From positions 53,797-117,796 of the forward strand of contig WLWZ01000013.1 in the NCBI GenBank assembly GCA_012103315.1: 64,000 nucleotides of DNA. The letters are read 5' to 3'. Source of the stretch: Alphaproteobacteria bacterium. Its GTDB lineage: Bacteria > Pseudomonadota > Alphaproteobacteria > MPNO01 > UBA2964. Numbering within the stretch: position 1 is the first letter of the stretch; each line of letters opens with the position of its first letter. The translations under genes and the position numbers were made by a program. Under the pieces are notes generated by a model, which ran no database searches, was not told the origin of the DNA, and worked only from the letters and a program-made list of their open reading frames with translations. Shown piece after piece: positions 17,495-26,283 of the stretch.

Positions 17495-18339
17495 GTGATC
17501 GCTGGTTTTCCGAAACTTTATACCCAGAATTTCAGCAATCATTCGCCATCGATGAAGTCTTGTTTGAGGGCCGCACGGCCTTCCAGGAAGCCATCATCTT
17601 TCAGAACGACCGATTTGGCCGCGTGCTCACTCTAGATGGCGTGATTCAAACCACGGAACGCGACGAGTTCTGCTATCACGAAATGATGGTTCACGTGCCG
17701 ATGATCGCGCATGGTGCTGCGAAGAACGTTTTGATTATTGGCGGTGGTGATGGCGGCGTTCTGCGGGAAACGTTAAAGCACCCCGATGCCCGACCGACGA
17801 TGATCGAACTCGATCAGAAAGTGGTCGATATCTGCCGCGAACATCTGCCCAGTCTCAGCGACGGTGTGTTTGACAATGACCGCGCCGATGTCCGCTTTAT
17901 GGATGGCGTCAAGTTCGTCAAGGAAAGTGCCGAAAAATTCGATGTGATTATCGTCGACTCCACCGACCCAATTGGCCCTGGCGCAGTCCTGTTTACCGAC
18001 GATTTCTACAGCGATTGCGCCCGTTGTTTAACCGAACGCGGCATTCTGGTTACCCAAAGCGGCGTCACTTTTATGCAGGGCGAAGAAGCCCGAGCAACTT
18101 ACCAACGGATGACCAGACAGTTTGCTGATCCGTCGTTCTATATTACGCAAGTTCCAACCTATGCCGCCGGATTCATGACTTTTGGCTGGGGTTGTCATAG
18201 TGCCGAACCAAGACAAACACCCCTAAACGAAATTGAGCGGCGCCTTGCACCGCTCAATCTCCATACGAAATATTATTCAGCGGCAATGCATGTCGCGAGT
18301 TTCGCCCTGCCGGCCTATATAGAGGATTTAAAGCGTTAG
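17491..18339 (+). CDS. speE: Polyamine aminopropyltransferase (spermidine synthase) SpeE
   Basis: 282 aa starting at GTG 17491, which overlaps the speD stop. An N-terminal beta domain (about 1-75) is followed by a Rossmann methyltransferase-like domain. LIIGGGDGGVLRE (about residues 80-92) binds decarboxylated SAM, and DVIIVDSTDPIGPG (about 151-164) holds the catalytic Asp. It transfers an aminopropyl group to putrescine to give spermidine. The 2-gene speD-speE operon supplies its own cosubstrate. Full length, no anomalies. Confidence 0.95.
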   Translation: MSDRWFSETLYPEFQQSFAIDEVLFEGRTAFQEAIIFQNDRFGRVLTLDGVIQTTERDEFCYHEMMVHVPMIAHGAAKNVLIIGGGDGGVLRETLKHPDARPTMIELDQKVVDICREHLPSLSDGVFDNDRADVRFMDGVKFVKESAEKFDVIIVDSTDPIGPGAVLFTDDFYSDCARCLTERGILVTQSGVTFMQGEEARATYQRMTRQFADPSFYITQVPTYAAGFMTFGWGCHSAEPRQTPLNEIERRLAPLNLHTKYYSAAMHVASFALPAYIEDLKR

Positions 18340-18358
18340 AAGAATGCTTGCCAGCGTG

Positions 18359-18406
18359 CCCCTCCCAGCCACCCACAGGATAATCTCATCGGGTGGCCGA
18401 GAGGGG
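18359..18406. repeat. Palindromic intergenic element, copy A
   Basis: 16-base arms (18359-18374 and 18391-18406) with 14 of 16 pairs around a 16-base loop. The loop and inner stem (CCCACAGGATAATC...GGGTGG) match copies B (32436-32497) and C (55930-55990) in reverse orientation. It lies between the convergent speE and MetE-like genes, just 3' of the minus-strand gene, and could act as a 3'-end hairpin. Confidence 0.7.
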
Positions 18407-18430
18407 TGTGTGGACTAAGCTAATTAGAAA

Positions 18431-19600
18431 TTACCCCCAAAGCTCTTTGCTAGCGATCTTGGCGCCTTCAACCATCGCGGCGAACTTTGCCCAAACAATT
18501 GTCGGATGCACTTCAGGTTCGGCCATCGCCTGTGTACCAAAGCCACAATCGCCACCAGCCATCACCTTTTCTTTGCCAACAACAGAGGCATAGCGCAACA
18601 GCCGTTCCGCAACGAGTTCTGGATGCTCAACAAGCAGCGATGAATGGGTGATAACACCCGGTATGATCGTTTTCTCTTCGCCGAGATTGATATCTTCCCA
18701 GAGCTTCCATTCATGTTCATGGCGCGGGTTGGCAGCTTCAAAGGAGACCGCATCGGCATTAATCTTCAAGATGATATCGATGAAATCTTTCATCTCCATA
18801 TCATGCACCCGTGGGCCCATATTGATGCCGTAACACGTGTGATAGCGGACCCGGTCTGCCGGGATGCCCTTGAGAGCATGATTGATGCCTTCGACCTGCT
18901 TCTCCGCCCAGGCGCGGCACTCATCAACCGTTTTATCAGGATTTTTGACGTAGTAGTTGATCAGGCGAGGGTCATCGATTTGCAGCAGAAATCCTGCATC
19001 CGTGATCGCCTTGTACTCAACATTCATCGCTTCAGCGATAGCGAACAGAAATGCTTCATCATCTTCGTAATGATCGTTGAGAACATTGCCTGCGATATCA
19101 CAAGGCGAAATCGCTGGGACGAAGGCTTCGGTAACGTTGTTGGCTGCAACGGCCTTGGTCAAATTGGCGAGATCGCGTTCCAGCAGGTCATGGCCTTTGT
19201 AGGTCATCTGTTCCGTACAGGCCATCTGCGCATTACTGGGGTTTGGCGCGCCTGCGGAATCCTGCGTAATCGGCTCATAAAATTCGGGAAATTCACGGGA
19301 TTCGCGTGAGTCAGCCCAAGGGGATGGGCGTTTTCCGCCTGTCGGAGTCAGACCGCCCAGACGTTCGTGGGCATAAACCGCAAAACCGCGTTTAGAAAAT
19401 TCACCGTCATCAACACAATCGATGCCCAACTCGACCTGCTTGGCGACAATGCCATCAACCGCATCAGTGAGTTTCGTGTCGTATTCCGCTTGCGGTACCG
19501 GATTTCCTTGATCCTCCGCGATCATCACATCGATCAAATCATCAGGGCGTGGCAGGCTGCCAACATGAGTCACAAGAATTCTGTCAGTGCTACGGTTCAT
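18431..19600 (-). CDS. Cobalamin-independent methionine synthase-like (MetE C-terminal/UROD-fold) protein
   Basis: 389 aa, corresponding only to the C-terminal catalytic barrel of MetE (full MetE is about 750 aa). The Zn ligands appear conserved: His and Cys in YHTCYG (about residue 254), Glu in SFEAANPRHEHEW and Cys in GGDCGFGT (about residue 348). The start VTHVGSLPRPDDL is typical of this stand-alone family, which includes archaeal MetE-like methyltransferases and coenzyme M/epoxide transferases. It probably transfers a methyl or alkyl group to a thiol. Many are annotated as methionine synthase II without proof. The neighbours (CoA ligase, MDR reductase, cysteine-dioxygenase-like cupin) are consistent with sulfur or side-chain catabolism. 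Confidence 0.8.
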   Translation of the reverse strand: MNRSTDRILVTHVGSLPRPDDLIDVMIAEDQGNPVPQAEYDTKLTDAVDGIVAKQVELGIDCVDDGEFSKRGFAVYAHERLGGLTPTGGKRPSPWADSRESREFPEFYEPITQDSAGAPNPSNAQMACTEQMTYKGHDLLERDLANLTKAVAANNVTEAFVPAISPCDIAGNVLNDHYEDDEAFLFAIAEAMNVEYKAITDAGFLLQIDDPRLINYYVKNPDKTVDECRAWAEKQVEGINHALKGIPADRVRYHTCYGINMGPRVHDMEMKDFIDIILKINADAVSFEAANPRHEHEWKLWEDINLGEEKTIIPGVITHSSLLVEHPELVAERLLRYASVVGKEKVMAGGDCGFGTQAMAEPEVHPTIVWAKFAAMVEGAKIASKELWG

Positions 19601-19696
19601 CGCGAAGAGCCTCTCTGTTATTCGTTCGGTAAATTTATTCAGTTTAATTTCGGCGCCAATTTACGGCGAAAGCCGTTGCAGGAAAAGAGCTGCACG

Positions 19697-20266
19697 CTAT
19701 TTCTTTAGTGGTGCCCCCATGACCAGGACCCAGTAATGCTCGTAGATGACTTTGCCGGGATCGGGGCTCACCCGTGCATAGCCAATACCGGCATGCGTCA
19801 GCCCTGCCGTTAACATATTTTTACGGTGCCCGGGGCTGTCGATCCATACATCTACAGCTTCGGTCCCACTCTGCATCCCCGCCGCGATATTCTCCGCTAC
19901 AAGACGCCAGGGATAACCAACATCGGAAACCCGCTTGCTGATCCGCGAACCATTTGCGCCGGTATGGCTAAAGAAATCAGATTTTGCCATAGCTCGGGCG
20001 TGCCCGTTTGCCGCCGTCGCAAGACGACGATCAAAATTCAATCGGGTCAAACCGTTTGCGGTTCGAAACTTATTAAGAGCTGTGAGAACAGGAGCGACAG
20101 CTGCTGGCACGGCGGCTTTTTCAATTATCGCCGACGGCACAAGGCGCTCAGCAACCTTCGGTGCGATAACGGGGTCGGGTGATGCAGGCGCGACGACTGG
20201 TCGTTCCTCTACCGGCGCGCAAGCAACACCAAATAGCGTTAGCGCGACCAGTACCCGTTTAGGCAG
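19697..20266 (-). CDS. CAP/SCP-domain secreted lipoprotein, start uncertain
   Basis: A CAP domain (PF00188): LNKFRTANGLTRL, the ANGHARAMAKSDFFSH helix with its His, AENIAAG and WIDSPGHRKNML with the second His. Before it is a Pro/Val-rich spacer and a lipobox LFGVAC preceded by PKRVLVALT, a normal lipoprotein signal. The odd point is the start. No ATG, GTG or TTG gives a short signal peptide; CTG at 20266 would give exactly MPKRVLVALTLFGVAC, while in-frame ATGs lie 100-150 bases inside the upstream ligase gene. CTG initiation coupled to the ligase stop (20259) is the simplest reading. Function of bacterial CAP proteins is mostly unknown (cell-envelope, sometimes lipid binding). Confidence 0.75.
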   Translation of the reverse strand: MPKRVLVALTLFGVACAPVEERPVVAPASPDPVIAPKVAERLVPSAIIEKAAVPAAVAPVLTALNKFRTANGLTRLNFDRRLATAANGHARAMAKSDFFSHTGANGSRISKRVSDVGYPWRLVAENIAAGMQSGTEAVDVWIDSPGHRKNMLTAGLTHAGIGYARVSPDPGKVIYEHYWVLVMGAPLKK

Positions 20267-21779
20267 TACCGTCAGCTTCAGCGACTTCCGCAGCGCGCTG
20301 TTTAAGAACTTTGAGATCGATCTTGTTGGTTCCGGCAAGCGGCAGTTCCTCGACAAAATAAACCCGTCTAGGATGAGCATAGGCTGGCGCATTGGCCAGC
20401 GCATGTTGTTTAACGTCATCTTCGGTCAGGCTACTGTCCGACCGCAAAACAATAAAGGCGTGAGGAACGTGCGCTTTGAGCGCGTTCGGTGCCGGCACAA
20501 CAACGGCCTGCATCACATCCTCATGCCGTTCCAGCATCGTCTCGACATCGCCGGGATAAATATTTTCGCCGCCGGTGACAAACATATCATCGACCCGACC
20601 AACAAAATAAAACCAGCCATCGTCATCGCGCCGCAGGATATCGCCGGTATCAAGCCAGCCATCGTTCAATGACTTCGATGTCTCTTCTGGCAGATTATGA
20701 TAGCCGATCATGACGCCGGGATTACGCGTGTGCAGAACGCCTTCGTTCTCATGCGGCCCATCGACCAGCCTGATATCGCAATCGGGAAGCGGGTATCCTA
20801 CCGTCGCACGCGGTTTCTCCAGCCCATCAGCATGTTTCCATGAAAGCAGGACCGGACCGCCTTCGGTTATCCCGTAATTCAGATTGATCCGCGCCTGCGG
20901 GAAAACAACCTGTAGATTATCGAGCAAAACTTCCGACGCCGGAGCAGAGCCCATGCTCAACGCCCGCACCGAGCTTAGATCGGTTTGCTTCAGCAATTCT
21001 TCCTGCTGCAACAAAAGTGCATACATAGTGGGTACACCGGTCAGCATCGTCAGACCGTAATCACCGATACAGCGGATGTAATCGCCGACATCAAATTTTG
21101 CCAACAGCACAACACGACCGCCTGCGCCGAGCGCCGACTTGATCGCGAGGAGGGCATTCTTGTGATAAAGCGGTGCCGCGATAACGCCGCAATCATCTGA
21201 GGTAATATCGCGACTATCGATCAGCTGCCCAATCATCCAACGCTGACCAACATGATGCAGCAACACACCTTTGGGACGACCGGTCGACCCGGATGTATAA
21301 GGCTGTTCAGCGATATCCTCAGGACCCGGCACAAAAGACTCAAACGGCCCCGGATCAACGAAATCCAGATATCCGTCTTCACCGCTTTCGCCAAAAAGAA
21401 CACAGCGGGTTTGATCGTCGCACAGTGGCCTGAGATCACTCTCGCAGAACACCATTTTGACGCCGGCATCCTTGGCAATGAATTGTACCTGATCAGCGGG
21501 TAGCTTGGTGTTGATCATCACCGGTACACAGCCAGCACGCATGGCGCCAAACAACACTTCAAGAAACTCGACCCGGTTGAGAGATAGAATACCGACCCGG
21601 TCTCCGGTTTTGAGCCCGGCTTTGACGAGCCCCCGCGCCAGGGCATCTACCGCGTCGTTCAATTGGCGATGCGAAATCTCCCTTGGCTGCGCCGGATTCC
21701 ACAGATCAACAATGGCGATCTCCTCGCTGTCACTATAGGCAGCGAAAACATCCCCCAGGTTTCCGGTATCAGGGCGCAT
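20259..21779 (-). CDS. Acyl-CoA synthetase (AMP-forming)
   Basis: About 506 aa of the ANL superfamily. The ATP-binding loop is PYTSGSTGRPKGVLLHH (about residues 155-171), the adenine-binding YGITEGG is near 300, the hinge is WLDTGDILRRDDDGW and the catalytic Lys is in AGTNKIDLKVLKQ near the C-terminus. I place the start at ATG 21779 (MRPDTGNLG); an in-frame ATG at 21824 would overlap the upstream reductase. It follows the MDR gene by 10 bases and precedes the CAP gene, so one operon. It activates a carboxylic acid to a CoA thioester; chain length or aromatic preference is not readable. Confidence 0.88.
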   Translation of the reverse strand: MRPDTGNLGDVFAAYSDSEEIAIVDLWNPAQPREISHRQLNDAVDALARGLVKAGLKTGDRVGILSLNRVEFLEVLFGAMRAGCVPVMINTKLPADQVQFIAKDAGVKMVFCESDLRPLCDDQTRCVLFGESGEDGYLDFVDPGPFESFVPGPEDIAEQPYTSGSTGRPKGVLLHHVGQRWMIGQLIDSRDITSDDCGVIAAPLYHKNALLAIKSALGAGGRVVLLAKFDVGDYIRCIGDYGLTMLTGVPTMYALLLQQEELLKQTDLSSVRALSMGSAPASEVLLDNLQVVFPQARINLNYGITEGGPVLLSWKHADGLEKPRATVGYPLPDCDIRLVDGPHENEGVLHTRNPGVMIGYHNLPEETSKSLNDGWLDTGDILRRDDDGWFYFVGRVDDMFVTGGENIYPGDVETMLERHEDVMQAVVVPAPNALKAHVPHAFIVLRSDSSLTEDDVKQHALANAPAYAHPRRVYFVEELPLAGTNKIDLKVLKQRAAEVAEADGTA

Positions 21780-21789
21780 CGACAGGCAA

Positions 21790-22803
21790 TCAGGGCGTGA
21801 TGATAATTTTCCCGATGACCTCACGGTCTTCGAGAAGCTTAACGCCTTCCGCTGTTTTCTCCAGCGGCAGAACCGTATCGATAATCGGGCTTAGCTTGTC
21901 TTCGGAAATCATCTTCATCAGCGTTTCGAGATCCTCTGGCAACCAGCTGTTGGACCCCAGAATTTTCAGCTCGAATGTCCAGACATAGCGCAGATCGGTT
22001 TTAGGATCGAACCCTGCCGTCGCACCGCATGTCAGGATCTTGCCGCCGCGCTGCGTGACCTTGAAAGAAGGTACCCAGGTATCACCGCCCGTGAAGTTGA
22101 TGACAACATCGACACCGCCTTCGAATTTCCGACGATGTGGCTTACCGAACTTGGTCCAGATCGCCTTCATGAAATCTTCGTCTTTGTAGTTAATGACGTG
22201 ATCAGCACCCCATTCGGTCAGCGCCTTCAGCTTGTCTTCGGTACTGCCGCAGGCGATAACCTCACAGCCCATTGCCTTGGCCAAAAGAACACAGCAAGAG
22301 CCAACGCCGCCGCTTGCACCGAGGATCAGAACCCGTTCGCCACCCTTCATGCCGCCATTTGCCATCATCATGCGATGAGCAGTGCCATAAGCGACTGGCA
22401 ATGCTGCCGCCTGTTCGTATGAACATCCTTCCGGAATGGTGATCAGCCGGGTGGCATCCACCAGGCAATATTCTGCCGTACCACCGGGCAACATCTCGCC
22501 CATCAGTCCCTTGCTGGGATCAGTTGGATCAAGCGGATTAACCAGCACGCGATCACCGGCGTTCCAGCCATCAACGCCAGCGCCAACTTCAGCGATTTCA
22601 CCAGAAACATCGAGACCGATAATCATCGGCATCGGAATTTTGATGCCCGGCATACCGCGGCAGGTAAACACATCATGATAGTTCAGAGAGGTCGCCTTGA
22701 CCCGGATAACAACCTGGCCTTCACCGGGCTGTGGGTCAGCGTAATTTTCTTCTAAAGTAAGACTCTCAATGCCACCTTGTTCGTGCAGACATACTGCGCG
22801 CAT
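21790..22803 (-). CDS. Zinc-independent MDR (quinone oxidoreductase-like) alcohol dehydrogenase
   Basis: 337 aa. The GroES-like N-terminal domain (about 25-115) is followed by a Rossmann domain with VLILGASGGVGSCCVLLAKA (about residue 159). The catalytic-Zn Cys is absent (SLNYHDVFTCRG) and the structural four-Cys lobe is missing, which points to the quinone reductase or enoyl reductase branch that uses NADPH without zinc. It lies upstream of a CoA ligase in the same operon, so it could reduce an enoyl-CoA or unsaturated carbonyl intermediate. SD AGGAGAG lies before the ATG. Confidence 0.87.
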   Translation of the reverse strand: MRAVCLHEQGGIESLTLEENYADPQPGEGQVVIRVKATSLNYHDVFTCRGMPGIKIPMPMIIGLDVSGEIAEVGAGVDGWNAGDRVLVNPLDPTDPSKGLMGEMLPGGTAEYCLVDATRLITIPEGCSYEQAAALPVAYGTAHRMMMANGGMKGGERVLILGASGGVGSCCVLLAKAMGCEVIACGSTEDKLKALTEWGADHVINYKDEDFMKAIWTKFGKPHRRKFEGGVDVVINFTGGDTWVPSFKVTQRGGKILTCGATAGFDPKTDLRYVWTFELKILGSNSWLPEDLETLMKMISEDKLSPIIDTVLPLEKTAEGVKLLEDREVIGKIIITP

Positions 22804-22884
22804 TTAACTCTCCTGTTGCTATCTTAAAGGGCCTGCGATGGCCCGGTCATCCTCAACGCGATGTGCCCGATTGAGCGGGCTACG

Positions 22885-23460
22885 TCAAGCCCAGGCGGTG
22901 TAGATTTTGTCGACATTTGCCCCGAGTTTAGCCGCATTCCCGCCATAGATATGGATTGAAACAGCCGGTGTCGTCCCGGGGTTATGCATACAGTGGATAT
23001 TTGAAGCGTTAACCGGCATATGGGCAACCGATCCCGCAACGTGATGCGTGCTGCTACTCGCACAAGCGTCTCGGCAGTCGGGCGCCCCATCTGCCGCCTC
23101 ATAAATCGTTTCCTGAATTTCGCCTGATAGCACACCAAAGGTGCACCAGGTCTGATGATCATGGATGGGCGAGTGAATGCCGGCCGGCCAAACAACCGCC
23201 AATACCGAGAACTCATCATGCGGGCATAGAAACACTTCGTGCTTTTCGTAATCATCACCGCTAAGAGATTGCTGTTCAGGGGTCAACAAATCAGGACATG
23301 ACAAAAGCACCGGCAAATGTTCCGCGATCGCAGCCGGAACCTCTTCCAACGGTAGGGTTGCCAACAGATTGCCTACGGTTTTGCAGAAAGCAGGTATTAA
23401 GGCAGCTGGTTCACTAGAAACTGCCCCTTTGAGATCGTTGATATCGATCACTTCATGCAT
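22885..23460 (-). CDS. Cysteine dioxygenase-like cupin
   Basis: 191 aa. The cupin 2-His motif is in SPIHDHQTWCTFGVLSG (about residues 97-113), and a third His is in NIHCMHN (about 158). This H-x-H...H triad is the Fe site of thiol dioxygenases. It would oxidise cysteine or a related thiol such as 3-mercaptopropionate to the sulfinate. ATG 23460 is preferred over the upstream in-frame TTG because GGAG sits 6 bases before it. That ribosome-binding site lies inside a long inverted repeat (23468-23527), suggesting structured control of translation. ChaC, which frees cysteinyl-glycine from glutathione, is next upstream. Confidence 0.82.
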   Translation of the reverse strand: MHEVIDINDLKGAVSSEPAALIPAFCKTVGNLLATLPLEEVPAAIAEHLPVLLSCPDLLTPEQQSLSGDDYEKHEVFLCPHDEFSVLAVVWPAGIHSPIHDHQTWCTFGVLSGEIQETIYEAADGAPDCRDACASSSTHHVAGSVAHMPVNASNIHCMHNPGTTPAVSIHIYGGNAAKLGANVDKIYTAWA

Positions 23461-23467
23461 CAAAAAC

Positions 23468-23527
23468 TCCTGCTTAATACGTTACCGAAACACTCCTAAA
23501 TTTCGGTAAATTGCATTTTAAGCAGGA
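23468..23527 (-). promoter_or_regulatory. Nested inverted repeat in the 5' leader that can mask the ribosome-binding site
   Basis: Outer arms TCCTGCTTAA (23468-23477) and TTAAGCAGGA (23518-23527) are perfect 10-bp complements. Inner arms TTACCGAAA (23482-23490) and TTTCGGTAA (23501-23509) are perfect 9-bp complements. In the minus-strand mRNA the proximal outer arm contains the AGCAGGA that forms the ribosome-binding site of the thiol-dioxygenase gene. The inner pair alone could also be a DNA operator. Confidence 0.55.
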
Positions 23528-23596
23528 AATTATTTTAATCAATTCCAAATCTAAAGAATTTTCTTTCTAAATACAGATTTCAAACAAAATCACGTT

Positions 23597-24142
23597 CTAT
23601 TTCGTCGTCTTCGACATTTCGCGCACAAACCGCGCGATTTCAAAGACATGTGGATCATCCGCCCCGAGCGCCCGCAATGCTTCTTCTAACCTCAAAACGT
23701 ATTCATCATTCGGTCCACTCGGCCCGGTCGAGGCGACGACTTGTGCCGCGATTCGTTCCGCTGTTTCGGGGCCCAGATAATTAGGGTTATCGGGCGTCCC
23801 GACATAAACAAGCCCGTCGACGGGCGCGGAGTCACCTTCATCGAAGCTGAGCTGGACCGTTTCCAGGCTATACCCACCCTTCTCGCGATAATCGAGCGCC
23901 ATCATAATCGGTTTCACGTTCGCAGCTGCAATTCGGTACGCCATGCCCCAACAAGTACCATCTTGATCAGCTTCTAATGTCACGACACGCCCCGGCGCTC
24001 CCGGCACACCACGGTGATCTGTTGACCCCTGCCAGAAACGCCGCACCCAACCACTAATTGTCGCAGGTTGCTTTTCCACGAAATCGAAATCCGGTCGCCA
24101 AACAAGCGAGCCATACCCGAATACCCAAATGTCCTTTTCCAT
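23597..24142 (-). CDS. ChaC-type gamma-glutamylcyclotransferase (glutathione-specific)
   Basis: 181 aa, full ChaC length. The N-terminal VFGYGSLVWRPDFDF is the glutathione-binding YGSL motif. RRFWQGSTDHRG is characteristic of ChaC as against GGCT, and the catalytic Glu is in the YREKGGY region (about residues 86-92). It cleaves glutathione to 5-oxoproline and Cys-Gly. In this window its products feed two neighbouring functions in principle: thiol dioxygenase (cysteine) and HyuAB-type oxoprolinase-like enzymes (5-oxoproline). Those are not in one operon, so this is inference. Cytoplasmic. Confidence 0.92.
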   Translation of the reverse strand: MEKDIWVFGYGSLVWRPDFDFVEKQPATISGWVRRFWQGSTDHRGVPGAPGRVVTLEADQDGTCWGMAYRIAAANVKPIMMALDYREKGGYSLETVQLSFDEGDSAPVDGLVYVGTPDNPNYLGPETAERIAAQVVASTGPSGPNDEYVLRLEEALRALGADDPHVFEIARFVREMSKTTK

Positions 24143-24222
24143 GTTGTGTTTCTATCGCATTCCCCAAGACGGTTGAAAGCCCGCATGGTACGGTTTTCTC
24201 ATACTTGAGAGGAACAAACACC

Positions 24223-25350
24223 ATGCCGACTGATCAAAATAGTCCTGATACAAGCCGTGAATACCGCGATCATTATTTTCCTGGCACAGAAGAGCTAGCA
24301 TCTGATGAAGTGAGGGTCGTTGCGCTCGGTACCGGCATGCCTCTGGTTCGACGCAGTCAGGCGTCGGCCTCGTTCCTGGTACAGCTCGGTAACGGCGACA
24401 ACTTTATCTTTGATATGGGCTCTCATGCCGCTGCGAACCTCGCCTCGCTGGAAATCCCCTATAACCAGGTGACTAAGGTTTTTCTCGGTCATTTGCATAT
24501 CGATCATGTCGGTGACATCGGGGAGTTATGGATCTGTGGCTGGCTTGGGGCGCGCACCAAACCGCTGGAGATCTGGGGGCCATCAGGCGACACACCTGAA
24601 TATGGCACCGCAGCGTTTGTCGATAACCTCAAAAAAACTCTCGCCTGGGATTACCGCACCCGCACGGGTAGTGTGCCCGAAAGCGGCGGCGAAATGATTG
24701 CCCATGAGTTCGACTTCACCAAACCGGGAGTCGTCTATGAAGAAAACGGTGTGAAGATCACGTCATTCCCGGCTATCCATATTTCAGACGGCGCGGTCAG
24801 TTTCAGGCTCGAGTGGAATGGCCGCACGATTGTGTATTCATCGGACACCAATCCCAATAAGTGGTTTCTGGAATATGCCCGAGATGCCGATCTGGTTATC
24901 CACGAATCCTTTATGACAGCCAACACATTGGTGCGGCGGCGCGGGTTTAAACCCGAAGTCGCCGAGATGGTCGCCACGAAATATCACACCTCTCCAGCAC
25001 AGGCGGGCAAGGTCTTTAGTGTCGTGAAGCCGCGTCTGGCCGTCGCCTACCATTTCTTCAACGACCTCGATACGAAATACGAGGTTCTGGAAGAAATCCG
25101 GACGACCTATGACGGCCCTCTCACCCTGGCAGAAGATATGGTCGTCTGGAATGTGACGCCGGATGAAATCATCGTCCGTCAGACCGCAGCAGCCGATAAT
25201 GTCTGGCCAGCGCAAACGAAAGAAGACGCCGCTGAATTTCCAAAGCTCAAACGCGGACCACAGGTTTTGCCGTCACAGTGGGTTCAGGATGGGCTCCTGG
25301 AATTCGATGACGATATGAATATTACCAACTACACCGTTGATGATAACTAG
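24223..25350 (+). CDS. MBL-fold metallo-hydrolase, RNase Z-like
   Basis: About 375 aa. The start at ATG 24223 has GAGAGGA 10-16 bases upstream; a longer in-frame start at 24058 would overlap the divergent chaC. The metal motif is HLHIDHVGD (about residues 92-100), and later Asp and His ligands are in YSSDTNPN and VIHESFM, the arrangement of RNase Z/arylsulfatase-type beta-lactamase-fold enzymes. No tRNase exosite arm is evident, so a small-molecule ester, lactone or phosphodiester substrate is more likely. Its stop and the stop of the convergent VOC gene share CTAG. Confidence 0.85.
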   Translation: MPTDQNSPDTSREYRDHYFPGTEELASDEVRVVALGTGMPLVRRSQASASFLVQLGNGDNFIFDMGSHAAANLASLEIPYNQVTKVFLGHLHIDHVGDIGELWICGWLGARTKPLEIWGPSGDTPEYGTAAFVDNLKKTLAWDYRTRTGSVPESGGEMIAHEFDFTKPGVVYEENGVKITSFPAIHISDGAVSFRLEWNGRTIVYSSDTNPNKWFLEYARDADLVIHESFMTANTLVRRRGFKPEVAEMVATKYHTSPAQAGKVFSVVKPRLAVAYHFFNDLDTKYEVLEEIRTTYDGPLTLAEDMVVWNVTPDEIIVRQTAAADNVWPAQTKEDAAEFPKLKRGPQVLPSQWVQDGLLEFDDDMNITNYTVDDN

Positions 25351-26282
25351 GCCGTAGGCGGCCAGATATCATTCTCATCGAAGATCAAGATTGCCGCCCC
25401 GGCAGCATCTTCCGGGCTCACTAGCAAGGCGTGATCACTGAGCGACGACGTTGGGACACCTGCATCGGTTAGAAACTGCCGCGTTTTGTTGAGGTCACGC
25501 GATTGCAAACAAACCGCCGCCATAAAGGGCGTTGTTGGCGCGCTTACGCTCGGCAAGTGCTCTGTGAGCGCGGCGCGGGTTGCAAAGCCCAGCCGTCCCC
25601 GGTCAAGCGACAATGAGCAATAGTCTCCTCCACCGTCGATACCCTTGCCGGTAAACCGGCTAAAGCGGTCAGACACTTCTTCAACATCATCGACACACAG
25701 GATCACGCCACCCAGCGCAACAATGTCGTTATCGCGCGCAATAATATGATCCTGCCACACCAGATCAGGGGTTTCCTGACGTAACATCTGTACGCGCCCT
25801 TCTGGCATCGACTCCGGTGGAACACGCAACACCGTAAAGGCAACCTCAGCTTCGCTACCATCACCGAGTGTCAGAGGTCTGCGAAGATGCACCGGATCCA
25901 GCGGCGAAAACCCGCCGTCCTGAAGTCGTTCATGCGCTCCAGCGCTGTCATCAATGGTAAACGCCACCAGATGCAGCCCGTTATAGCGGTCGAGGGCTGC
26001 ATTGAGCTGTTGCGACAAAGGTGTATCGACACCCGGCACTGCCGAGAGAAACTCCAGATAACCACGCTGCAGCATCGCACAACGATTACCGGTTCCGGCG
26101 GGGATCGGCGGACCGCCGTTAGGGTCTGCATTATGCTGCGCCACGAACGGCGTCAGGATAAAGCCAAGCTTCTCCATGGTCGCAGCGAGCGCCTCCATGT
26201 CAGGTACAAACCAGCCAACATGGTCAAGAAAAACAGCAGCACCGCTTGGCGTTTGCGATGCGTTAGCAAGAACGTCCGTCAT
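25347..26282 (-). CDS. VOC-superfamily (glyoxalase-like) protein
   Basis: About 311 aa. ATG 26282 is chosen because it lies 1 base after the stop of the RidA gene; a longer frame would run through that gene. Two vicinal-oxygen-chelate halves are visible, the first beginning FLDHVGWFVPDMEAL and the second near VILCVDDVEEV, as in Glyoxalase_3-like proteins. These families include dioxygenases, isomerases and lyases. Coupled to a RidA-family deaminase it might handle a reactive enamine or oxo-acid intermediate. Substrate unknown. Confidence 0.75.
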   Translation of the reverse strand: MTDVLANASQTPSGAAVFLDHVGWFVPDMEALAATMEKLGFILTPFVAQHNADPNGGPPIPAGTGNRCAMLQRGYLEFLSAVPGVDTPLSQQLNAALDRYNGLHLVAFTIDDSAGAHERLQDGGFSPLDPVHLRRPLTLGDGSEAEVAFTVLRVPPESMPEGRVQMLRQETPDLVWQDHIIARDNDIVALGGVILCVDDVEEVSDRFSRFTGKGIDGGGDYCSLSLDRGRLGFATRAALTEHLPSVSAPTTPFMAAVCLQSRDLNKTRQFLTDAGVPTSSLSDHALLVSPEDAAGAAILIFDENDIWPPTA

Positions 26283-26283
26283 G

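Noticed and set aside
18644..19309. A 221-codon + strand frame opposite the MetE-like gene
   Set aside because: Shadow; the minus-strand product has intact zinc-site motifs.
24058..24222. Longer N-terminus for the MBL hydrolase
   Set aside because: It would overlap the divergent chaC gene; ATG 24223 has a good ribosome-binding site and fits the family start.
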